Part shown: piece after piece, positions 15,493-20,452 of the stretch
Layout: the number at the start of each line of letters is the position of its first letter
Numbering within the stretch: position 1 is the stretch's first letter
Source: a virus
DNA: 44,686 bases
Reading direction: 5' to 3' (one strand)
Virus record (IMG/VR): IMGVR_UViG_3300000117_000031
Location: 1-44,686 of that record
Translations under genes and position numbers: made by a program
Notes under the pieces: generated by a model
What the model saw: the letters and a program-made list of their open reading frames with translations, nothing else
Databases searched by the model: none
What the model was told of the DNA's origin: nothing

Positions 15493-15831
15493 ATGATTGC
15501 AGAACAATATCGAAACATCAAACCACACTTTGTCCATGCGTATCATGTGCCGATGGTTTACCGGTGGTCTTGCATCCTACTGGATCAAGATACGGAGAAC
15601 CCACCATTTCAACCGGCGCGATACTTTGTGGTTAATGTGTTTGCGGAAACAAAAGACGCAGTGTTGGATTGTTTAGGTGAGGAGTATCCGTGGTGCGATA
15701 TCATGTACGTTGATAAGGCACTCGGTGGACATAGTGACGATGATTTCCTAGAATCTTGGCTACACCATTTTGATGCAAGAGAAGCGATACCAGTAAGAGA
15801 GGCACCACATGGCACTAACTACAACAAGTAG
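15493..15831 (+). CDS. Hypothetical early-region protein
   Basis: The start is ATG 15493 (MIAEQYRNIKPHFVHAYH), one base after the previous stop, with GGAGGG 8 nt upstream; an earlier in-frame ATG at 15466 lies inside the preceding gene. The 112-aa product is alpha/beta with several aromatic residues (VPMVYRWSCILLDQD, ARYFVVNVFAETKDAVLDCL). No known domain is seen. Confidence 0.65.
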   Translation: MIAEQYRNIKPHFVHAYHVPMVYRWSCILLDQDTENPPFQPARYFVVNVFAETKDAVLDCLGEEYPWCDIMYVDKALGGHSDDDFLESWLHHFDAREAIPVREAPHGTNYNK

Positions 15832-16021
15832 AAACGAGAACAAAACGCGGGTAGATTATCTTGTGTATAAACAAGTAACTGAAGTACTTGCGTTAGTTAA
15901 GCAGGCAAACGAAACCTTGAACGATACCGGCGACATTGATTCTGACTCACTAGATAATGCGAGTAGTCATTTAAAGTGTGCAATTGATATGCTTGACCAT
16001 TACTTGAGGGCGAACGCATGA
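15809..16021 (+). CDS. Small helical hypothetical protein
   Basis: The 70-aa frame begins MALTTTSRNENKTRVDYLVY and overlaps the preceding gene by 23 bp, with an AGAGAGG ribosome site. The body forms helices (YKQVTEVLALVKQANETLND, ASSHLKCAIDMLDHYLR). Its TGA overlaps the next ATG (ATGA). No family is recognised. Confidence 0.6.
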   Translation: MALTTTSRNENKTRVDYLVYKQVTEVLALVKQANETLNDTGDIDSDSLDNASSHLKCAIDMLDHYLRANA

Positions 16022-16173
16022 TGATTACTAGAGAACAATTGGCAGTCTTTATTACTAGCGCGGATTTAATGCAGGAGTTTGAAGACACAGTGTGGTTACA
16101 GGTTGACCGCGAAGAGTACGAAACGATAACGGAGCTTTTAGACAATGAGACCGAAAACAATTCACCATCCTGA
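16018..16173 (+). CDS. Small acidic hypothetical protein of 51 aa
   Basis: ATG 16018 overlaps the preceding stop as ATGA. The product begins MMITREQLAVFITSADLMQE, continues with TVWLQVDREEYETITELLD and ends in a polar tail. Coupling and composition support a real gene. Function is unknown. Confidence 0.55.
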   Translation: MMITREQLAVFITSADLMQEFEDTVWLQVDREEYETITELLDNETENNSPS

Positions 16174-16360
16174 AGCACTCGCAGACTGGAGAGCGAACGA
16201 CGAAAAACCATACACTTTTAGTGGAGAAACAAACAATGCAAGTACACGTAAACATAGTACGCACAACAACGAAATTCCCAAAGAGCAAAAGAAGCTTGAA
16301 GGACTACTCGCACTCCGTCTTAAAGAAGCCATCGAGCGCGAAAATAGGAAGCGCAGGTAG
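16145..16360 (+). CDS. Possible small basic protein overlapping the Cys-rich gene
   Basis: This 71-aa frame has a good ribosome site (GGAG 10 nt upstream of ATG 16145) and a basic helical end (LRLKEAIERENRKRR). It overlaps the neighbouring genes at both ends (29 bp and 125 bp) in another frame. Only about 60 bp are free of overlap, so it may be real or a chance frame. Confidence 0.4.
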   Translation: MRPKTIHHPEALADWRANDEKPYTFSGETNNASTRKHSTHNNEIPKEQKKLEGLLALRLKEAIERENRKRR

Positions 16361-16922
16361 GTACGTTAAAAAAGGTAAGCTGAAGGGCGCAGAAGTCTAC
16401 ACCCTGACCCTAACGGAGCGGGAGACTTGTCCGCAGTCTTGTGGACACTGGGACGATTGTTACGGAAACAATATGCCGTTTGCCCATCGCCTAGAACACG
16501 GGGAGGAACTCGAGAGGCGTTTGATCGAGGAGGTAGGAGAGAAATGCCGGCTTGCCGCTAGTAAAGACCGTAAGGTACTTATTCGGTTACATGTACTCGG
16601 GGACTTTTACAGTGTGGGCTATGTGCAGTTATGGCGTAAGCTTTTGGTCTTGCACAAGAATCTCTATGTGTGGGGCTACACGCACGTTACACCATCGGAT
16701 AACCTACAAATTTACCACGAACTCACACTGGCGCGGGACGGGTTTCCAGAGCGGTGGCACGTACGATGGAGCGACACTTGCGGAAAGTTTAGTGCGAACA
16801 GTGAAAAACTGACAACGACCGGTATAGTGTGTCCAGAACAAACTGGGCAAACAAAAGCTTGCACAACATGTGCTCTCTGTTGGGATGCTCCCGAAAAGAA
16901 CATCATCTTTCGGACGCATTAA
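16236..16922 (+). CDS. Cys-rich Gp88-like phage protein of unknown function
   Basis: The start chosen is MQVHVNIVRTTTK at 16236 with GGAG 10 nt upstream (a GTG at 16221 is possible). The 228-aa product has clustered cysteines: C65, C69 and C75 in ETCPQSCGHWDDCYGNNMP, then the block VLIRLHVLGDFYSVGYVQLW, and a C-terminal cluster CPEQ, KACTTCALCW. This matches a family I associate with phage Gp88-like proteins, where Cys-rich clusters flank an alpha/beta core. The cysteines could hold zinc or an Fe-S cluster. The biochemical role is not known. An iteron copy (16808) lies inside its 3' end. Confidence 0.7.
   Translation: MQVHVNIVRTTTKFPKSKRSLKDYSHSVLKKPSSAKIGSAGRYVKKGKLKGAEVYTLTLTERETCPQSCGHWDDCYGNNMPFAHRLEHGEELERRLIEEVGEKCRLAASKDRKVLIRLHVLGDFYSVGYVQLWRKLLVLHKNLYVWGYTHVTPSDNLQIYHELTLARDGFPERWHVRWSDTCGKFSANSEKLTTTGIVCPEQTGQTKACTTCALCWDAPEKNIIFRTH
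16808..16816 (+). repeat. Solitary iteron copy inside the Cys-rich gene
   Basis: GAAAAACTGACAAC ends at 16816 and matches the 13-bp iteron consensus exactly. It is 122 bp upstream of cluster B, close to five repeat periods, but lies within coding sequence, so chance or dual constraint are possible. Confidence 0.5.
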
Positions 16923-16929
16923 CAAAAAA

Positions 16930-16988
16930 ACTGACAACCTTGGTTTTACGAAAAACTGACAACAACCTGTATAAGGAAAACTGACAAC
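16930..16988 (+). repeat. Iteron cluster B, three copies of AAAACTGACAAC at 25 bp period
   Basis: ACTGACAAC begins at 16930, 16955 and 16980, exactly 25 bp apart, each preceded by at least four A residues. The orientation is the same as cluster A 2.1 kb upstream. The last copy ends at the ATG of a tiny membrane peptide gene (16989). A TATAAG box lies between the second and third copies (16970-16975). The two clusters bracket the small early genes. Confidence 0.8.
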
Positions 16989-17051
16989 ATGGAGTATATT
17001 GTGTGCGTCGCGATTATCGCGCTTTTACTGTGGAACACTCACAAACTGTGA
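16989..17051 (+). CDS. Tiny single-span membrane peptide of 20 aa
   Basis: The frame starts at the end of the third iteron, with AAGGA about 11 nt upstream. It encodes MEYIV, a hydrophobic core CVAIIALLLW and a polar NTHKL end. The composition is that of one transmembrane helix. A similar tiny membrane peptide lies just after the DUF932 gene. Phages use such peptides as holin-like or inhibitor proteins, but nothing here shows which. Confidence 0.4.
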   Translation: MEYIVCVAIIALLLWNTHKL

Positions 17052-17066
17052 GCCGTGGGACGGACT

Positions 17067-17095
17067 CGCGCGCGCGCGTACACACATGCGCGCAC
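17067..17095. other. Alternating purine-pyrimidine tract (Z-DNA prone)
   Basis: Twenty-nine bases alternate strictly between pyrimidine and purine: six CG steps (17067-17078), then TACACACATG and CGCGCAC. Such tracts can flip to left-handed DNA under negative supercoiling. It lies between iteron cluster B and the DUF932 promoter, in non-coding DNA. Confidence 0.7.
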
Positions 17096-17131
17096 CCGTT
17101 TCTTTATATGCAAAAATCTTGCAGAAAATAG

Positions 17132-17160
17132 TTGCTGTATGTCTTTTTTTAACGTACAAA
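17132..17160 (+). promoter_or_regulatory. Candidate promoter of the DUF932 operon
   Basis: TTGCTG (17132-17137), a 17-bp spacer rich in T, and TACAAA (17155-17160) give four of six matches to each sigma70 box. It lies 50 bp before the DUF932 start. Just downstream, ACCGGATC occurs twice (17167-17174 and 17185-17192), 18 bp apart, as possible operator half-sites. Confidence 0.4.
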
Positions 17161-17210
17161 ATACCTACCGGATCGGATTGGCCGACCGGATCACAAGAGG
17201 GCTTTTAGCC

Positions 17211-18221
17211 ATGAACGCAATAGTAAACAACCCAGAGCGTACCGCTCAGCGTATCCAAGATGGTTTGGAATTTACGCACAGCAACCCGCTCGACGTTGAC
17301 TTCTTCCGTGAACTCGGGAGTGTCCAAAAGGAAGCGATGTATGACCGCGACCGAAACTTGATCGATGGTTTCTATGCATTGCGAAACAGCAACACCCAGA
17401 AACTCTTGGCCGGTTCGCCGCCGGTATCGAAGTCGTACAAGCTTGTCGACCACGCACTAGCATTCAGAGAGCAAGCGCAATCGATCTTGGATAACCCATC
17501 GTTGCCGCACGACAACTTCACTGTTGTCGACCGGATCTTCGACGAAGGCCGCCGCGCAACTCGCACCGTGTACTTCAACGATCTCACTTTCGATATCGAT
17601 GGAAAAGGTCAAGGGATCACAGCACGAGCGGACATTATCAACTCTGTCGATATGTCTTGGGCTTTTCAGGTCTTCTCTGGAGCTTACCGCGACTACTGCC
17701 GAAACACTTGCGTCTTTGGCGGCCAGAAAGCTTACCACCAGAAACGGAAGCACACTTCAAACCTTTCGGTCTCGAGCATGATCGCGAAGAGCACTCTTGG
17801 CTTGGGGATGTTCAACTCGCACCGTGACCAGATGAACGCATGGAGAACGATAGATCTGCACCCGTCCCAGTGGGTAGAAATCCTCGAGAATACGATTTGT
17901 AAGAAGGGAGGGGAGGCCGCGCAACTCAGCACCGACAAATCAACCCGCGTCAATGGCCGTTTGCTTGACTACATGAACCACCGGTTCAACGAAGAGCAGA
18001 GGGAGCTTGGTTCTAGCATGTGGGCGGGATATAACGCGCTGACACATTGGGCAACTCACGTCGACGAGACTTGGGAGCGGGAGAACGAGGACGGCACACT
18101 TACCGAATTGTCTACTGGCCGTGAGAAATCGAATCCGCACCGCGTCCGATTACAGCGCGAGGCCAAGGTTCGGAATGTCCTCGAATCGCCCTACTGGCTC
18201 GCATTGGAACAGGCCGCATGA
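17211..18221 (+). CDS. DUF932-like phage/plasmid protein
   Basis: The start is MNAIVNNPERTAQRI at 17211 with GAGGG 9 nt upstream; the longer frame upstream crosses the CG-rich tract and is not coding-like. The 336-aa protein has a DUF932-like core: INSVDMSWAFQVFSGAYRDYC, then NTCVFGGQKAYHQKRKHTSN and a helical stretch with MNAWRTIDLHPSQW. DUF932 proteins occur on phages and plasmids near replication or recombination genes; their activity is not established. It is followed with a four-base overlap by a membrane peptide and then by a winged-helix gene. The family match is by reading, moderately certain. Confidence 0.7.
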   Translation: MNAIVNNPERTAQRIQDGLEFTHSNPLDVDFFRELGSVQKEAMYDRDRNLIDGFYALRNSNTQKLLAGSPPVSKSYKLVDHALAFREQAQSILDNPSLPHDNFTVVDRIFDEGRRATRTVYFNDLTFDIDGKGQGITARADIINSVDMSWAFQVFSGAYRDYCRNTCVFGGQKAYHQKRKHTSNLSVSSMIAKSTLGLGMFNSHRDQMNAWRTIDLHPSQWVEILENTICKKGGEAAQLSTDKSTRVNGRLLDYMNHRFNEEQRELGSSMWAGYNALTHWATHVDETWERENEDGTLTELSTGREKSNPHRVRLQREAKVRNVLESPYWLALEQAA

Positions 18222-18298
18222 TCGATTTCATCGCGGCACTCTATAAACTGGCGGTTATCACTTTGGTGATCGTCATACTCTCTTTGATCTTTGGGTAA
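18218..18298 (+). CDS. Tiny single-span membrane peptide of 26 aa
   Basis: ATGA overlaps the DUF932 stop. The product starts MIDFIAALYKL and continues with a strongly hydrophobic helix AVITLVIVILSLIFG. Start coupling and a clean transmembrane profile support it. It resembles in size the peptide at 16989. Function is unknown. Confidence 0.5.
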   Translation: MIDFIAALYKLAVITLVIVILSLIFG

Positions 18299-18310
18299 GG
18301 AATCCAAACC

Positions 18311-18745
18311 ATGAAAACTTTAGAAACATTCAAGAACGACCTCGGCACACTTCGTACAGACCTTAACGCGACAACCTACCGCGTCGAGAAGGTGCAGGAG
18401 CTTCTTAGCGACCTAGTTGAGAAACTGGATGGATTGTACGACCAGTCGGTATCGAACAAGGATCAGGCCGTCGACCTAGTACGCGCCGCCGACGATCTGA
18501 AACCCGCGAAGGATAATCGCGCTTTGTGTTCTTCTCATTACCGGATGCTCGCTATCCTGAATGAGTATGGCGTAATGCACCGCGAACATGTGGCGCGTTT
18601 GCTTGGGGTGAAGGATCAGACAGTCATGCAAATGATGCACGTTTGCCGACACCACGGACTCGCACACTTGAAAACGCGGAAGGGTGTTGTTAGTATTCAG
18701 TCACTGGCCGATGGGGTCAGCGATAATACAAACTTTAAGATCTAA
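18311..18745 (+). CDS. Coiled-coil plus winged-helix DNA-binding protein
   Basis: The 144-aa product has an N-terminal heptad region (residues 1-60: FKNDLGTLRTDLNATTYRVE, VQELLSDLVEKLDGLYDQ). A winged-helix domain follows from about residue 75: HYRMLAILNEYGVMHREHVA, LLGVKDQTVMQMMHVCRHHG and the wing LAHLKTRKGVVSI. The coiled coil suggests a dimer. It is the best candidate in the window for a phage-encoded regulator, and its targets could include the iterons or the palindromes nearby. This is inference; it has no close relative that I recognise. Confidence 0.65.
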   Translation: MKTLETFKNDLGTLRTDLNATTYRVEKVQELLSDLVEKLDGLYDQSVSNKDQAVDLVRAADDLKPAKDNRALCSSHYRMLAILNEYGVMHREHVARLLGVKDQTVMQMMHVCRHHGLAHLKTRKGVVSIQSLADGVSDNTNFKI

Positions 18746-18755
18746 GGGGATCACT

Positions 18756-18968
18756 ATGAAAACTGAAACAACTTTGAACTTCACAGCCGAGCAACTCAAC
18801 GAACTCAAGCGCATCGTTGACACTATCGGATGGGCAACACGCGACGACAAGACCGGGCACATCGATGCTTACGTCTCAGAGAACCGCGTTAAGTTTGCGC
18901 AGAATCTTGCCGGTGTTCTTGGCCGCATGGATACCGCCGCAATCGTTGGATCATCCGAAGGGATCTAG
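18756..18968 (+). CDS. Small hypothetical protein ending the early operon
   Basis: The start is MKTETTLNFTAEQLNELKRI at 18756, with AAGGGGA upstream; the earlier frame lies inside the winged-helix gene. The 70-aa product is helical and moderately acidic. It is followed 19 bp later by a strong terminator. No family is recognised. Confidence 0.6.
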   Translation: MKTETTLNFTAEQLNELKRIVDTIGWATRDDKTGHIDAYVSENRVKFAQNLAGVLGRMDTAAIVGSSEGI

Positions 18969-18987
18969 AACAAGCATTCCCTCATTT

Positions 18988-19012
18988 GCCCCGCTTGTCG
19001 GGGCTTTTTTTT
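18988..19012 (+). terminator. Rho-independent terminator of the early plus-strand operon
   Basis: GCCCCG (18988-18993) pairs perfectly with CGGGGC (18999-19004) around the loop CTTGT, followed by eight T residues (19005-19012). It closes the run of small early genes. Confidence 0.92.
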
Positions 19013-19096
19013 GCCTTGCCGTCAAGGTATCCCCGAAGTGTCTAGAAAAATACCCAACCCGTTGTAATCTCTACGATGTAAGGTTTTTTGTGTGTC

Positions 19097-19120
19097 GCGG
19101 TTTGGTTATAGAACCACCGC
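19097..19120. other. Unassigned hairpin in the intergenic region
   Basis: GCGG-TTT-GGTT-ATAG-AACC-A-CCGC folds into a two-part stem with a small internal loop. It lies about 85 bp after the early terminator, with no T-run. It could be an RNA processing site or part of an untranslated leader; nothing fixes its role. Confidence 0.35.
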
Positions 19121-19174
19121 CCGACAACGCCCAAAATGAAAACTGGTAATGGAATTCTTTAGGACTCTCTGTGT

Positions 19175-19318
19175 GTGGCCGCGATATATGCCCCCAAGGT
19201 AGATGTCCCAGTGTATCGACACGCGGTAGAAGACCAAAAAGTCGTATGGATCAAAGGAAACCCCAAAAATCGTAAGGGGGAGGGCAAGGGCCACTGGGGG
19301 TACGGGTATATGTACTAG
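19175..19318 (+). CDS. Possible 47-aa gene in the regulatory interval
   Basis: A GTG at 19175 with AGGA 9 nt upstream opens a frame with protein-like content: MAAIYAPKVDVPVYRHAVED, then QKVVWIKGNPKNRKGEGKGH and WGYGYMY. The balanced composition is unusual for a random frame in this GC-rich interval. There is no promoter evidence close by and no homolog that I know. Confidence 0.3.
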   Translation: MAAIYAPKVDVPVYRHAVEDQKVVWIKGNPKNRKGEGKGHWGYGYMY

Positions 19319-19351
19319 CAAACTCCCCACATTTTTTGTGATTTTCGGTAT

Positions 19352-19372
19352 GTGTTTCACGGAGTGTTTCAC
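19352..19372. repeat. Direct repeat GTGTTTCAC twice
   Basis: GTGTTTCAC occurs at 19352-19360 and 19364-19372, 12 bp apart, about one helical turn. It lies downstream of the predicted small RNA terminator on the minus strand. It may be a protein-binding site; no other copy was noticed. Confidence 0.35.
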
Positions 19373-19423
19373 AGTCGGGCCGTACTATGGGGTACCCCCG
19401 GAGGTATCCCCGACGTGAGCCCC

Positions 19424-19463
19424 AAAAAAAGAAGCCCCGACAGCAGGGGGTACTGTCAGGGCT
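19424..19463 (-). terminator. Minus-strand intrinsic terminator of the predicted small RNA
   Basis: An 11-position stem with one mismatch and a 9-nt loop is followed on the minus strand by TTCTTTTTTT. No minus-strand protein gene precedes it, so it most simply ends the short transcript starting near 19517. Confidence 0.8.
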
Positions 19464-19517
19464 ATGGGGCGGGGGGTAAGCTTGGGGTAGTGTATAGGTT
19501 TACCCCGGCGGGCTTAC
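19424..19517 (-). ncRNA. Predicted minus-strand small RNA of about 94 nt
   Basis: On the minus strand a sigma70-type promoter (TTGACG, 17 bp, TACAAT; 19552-19524) is followed by a non-coding stretch and a strong terminator. The terminator arms AGCCCTGACAG and CTGTCGGGGCT (forward 19463-19453 and 19443-19433) pair at 10 of 11 positions, then TTCTTTTTTT (to 19424). The transcript would run from about 19517 to 19424. Near its 5' end, AAGCCCGCCGGGG and TATACACTA repeat the leader element seen after promoters P1 and P2. No ORF of note lies inside. The target and function are unknown; it might regulate the divergent late operon. Confidence 0.6.
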
Positions 19518-19523
19518 AATCCC

Positions 19524-19552
19524 ATTGTACAGTCCAGATTTCTATCCGTCAA
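19524..19552 (-). promoter_or_regulatory. Sigma70 promoter P3 of the predicted small RNA
   Basis: Read on the minus strand, TTGACG (19552-19547), a 17-bp spacer and TACAAT (19529-19524) give five of six matches in both boxes. It is divergent from the late promoter, with 44 bp between the two -35 boxes. Confidence 0.75.
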
Positions 19553-19596
19553 TAGGTACGGAAACTATTTTTTTCTTCTGTTAAATCATAGAGTAC

Positions 19597-19626
19597 TTGA
19601 CAAAATTTATTTTTGGTACCCATAAT
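19597..19626 (+). promoter_or_regulatory. Sigma70 promoter P4 of the late (terminase-capsid) operon
   Basis: TTGACA (19597-19602) is a perfect -35 box; CATAAT (19621-19626) is a five-of-six -10 box after an 18-bp spacer. It is 118 bp upstream of the small terminase gene, with no other promoter this good before the structural operon. Host RNA polymerase probably reads it, since no phage RNA polymerase gene is seen in this window. Confidence 0.75.
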
Positions 19627-19637
19627 GGGTTTGTACC
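19615..19637. promoter_or_regulatory. Palindrome over the -10 box of the late promoter
   Basis: Outer arms GGTAC (19615-19619) and GTACC (19633-19637) enclose inner arms CCCAT (19619-19623) and ATGGG (19625-19629) centred on one A. The whole 23-bp site covers the -10 box and start region of P4. This is where a repressor would block late transcription. Confidence 0.55.
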
Positions 19638-19743
19638 GGGGCCGAAATGGCAGGGGAAATCAACTTTTATAGTCCATGTGAACCAAAGTTCCGAGACCAA
19701 GGGCCCCCACGTACACCTTTTTAGCACATATAAGTGATAAATC

Positions 19744-20148
19744 ATGAATCTCCTCCCCCAACAGAAGAAGAAACGTGAACTCTCCGACAAACAGCAGGCT
19801 TTCCTTACGGCGCTCTTCGAGAACGGAGGCCATTTCTCGAGGGCTTGCGAAGTGTCAGGTTATTCGCAAGGTTCCATCGGGTACCTTAAAGAGTCTCTTG
19901 CCGACGAAATTATCGAAGGAGCACGGAATATTCTTGCAGGCGGTGCTCTTAAAGCCGCGAATAAGCTCGTCTCGACCATTGACGCGCCGGAAATCGAGCG
20001 TGGAGATAACATACGGCTCCAAGCCGCCGAATCTCTCCTCAACCGAGTGGGTCTCGGGAAACAGGAGACTCACAATGTCAATGTCCAAGCTGTACATGGG
20101 GTGGTATTACTCCCCCCGAAGAAAGAGATGGTTATAGAAAATGGCTAA
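19744..20148 (+). CDS. terS: Terminase small subunit
   Basis: The small terminase recognises the packaging site and hands DNA to TerL. The 134-aa product follows the terminase small subunit pattern: KQQAFLTALFENGGHFSRAC, an HTH-like EVSGYSQGSIGYLKESLADE, then GGALKAANKLVSTIDAPEIE and LQAAESLLNRVGLGK. It lies directly before a short basic gene and terL, under promoter P4. The ribosome site upstream of ATG 19744 is weak (AAGTGATAAATC), so the start is a little uncertain. The family call rests on pattern and gene order. Confidence 0.85.
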   Translation: MNLLPQQKKKRELSDKQQAFLTALFENGGHFSRACEVSGYSQGSIGYLKESLADEIIEGARNILAGGALKAANKLVSTIDAPEIERGDNIRLQAAESLLNRVGLGKQETHNVNVQAVHGVVLLPPKKEMVIENG

Positions 20149-20452
20149 GAATAAACCTTACACAAATCCACCACGTGATGTCGAAGGATTCTTTAAAGAA
20201 AGGAGCCGCGTCAATAGACAGTTTAGACGTGAAGAAGATAAAGCCGCTGAAGAAGCTCGTAATAAACGATTAAGTACCACAACTATTCGTGATCGTCTCG
20301 AGAATCTCATCGGTCTGACTAAAGGTCGAGCAGATACTCGTGAAGCTAACATTGCGGCGGATAAAGCACGTAAAAAAGTGCGTAACCGAAATGAAGGGCA
20401 AAGAAAAGCCGGAGATATTAAAGCAAAATACCCTTCAAAAGGTAGTAGATGA
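20141..20452 (+). CDS. Small highly basic protein between terS and terL
   Basis: The 103-aa product is rich in Arg and Lys (RVNRQFRREEDKAAEEARNK, then KARKKVRNRNEGQRKAGD). It overlaps terS by 8 bp and terL by 4 bp (ATGA), so it is translated in a coupled chain with both terminase subunits. It may bind DNA or assist packaging. No family is recognised; the charge and location are all that can be said. Confidence 0.75.
   Translation: MAKNKPYTNPPRDVEGFFKERSRVNRQFRREEDKAAEEARNKRLSTTTIRDRLENLIGLTKGRADTREANIAADKARKKVRNRNEGQRKAGDIKAKYPSKGSR

Noticed and set aside
17055-17210. 52-residue extension of the DUF932 frame
   Set aside because: It is encoded by the CG-repeat tract and promoter region; a GAGGG site precedes the later ATG at 17211.
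19013-19743. tRNA or CRISPR-like structures in the long intergenic region
   Set aside because: Hairpins are present but no cloverleaf with T-loop consensus and no regularly spaced identical repeats were found.
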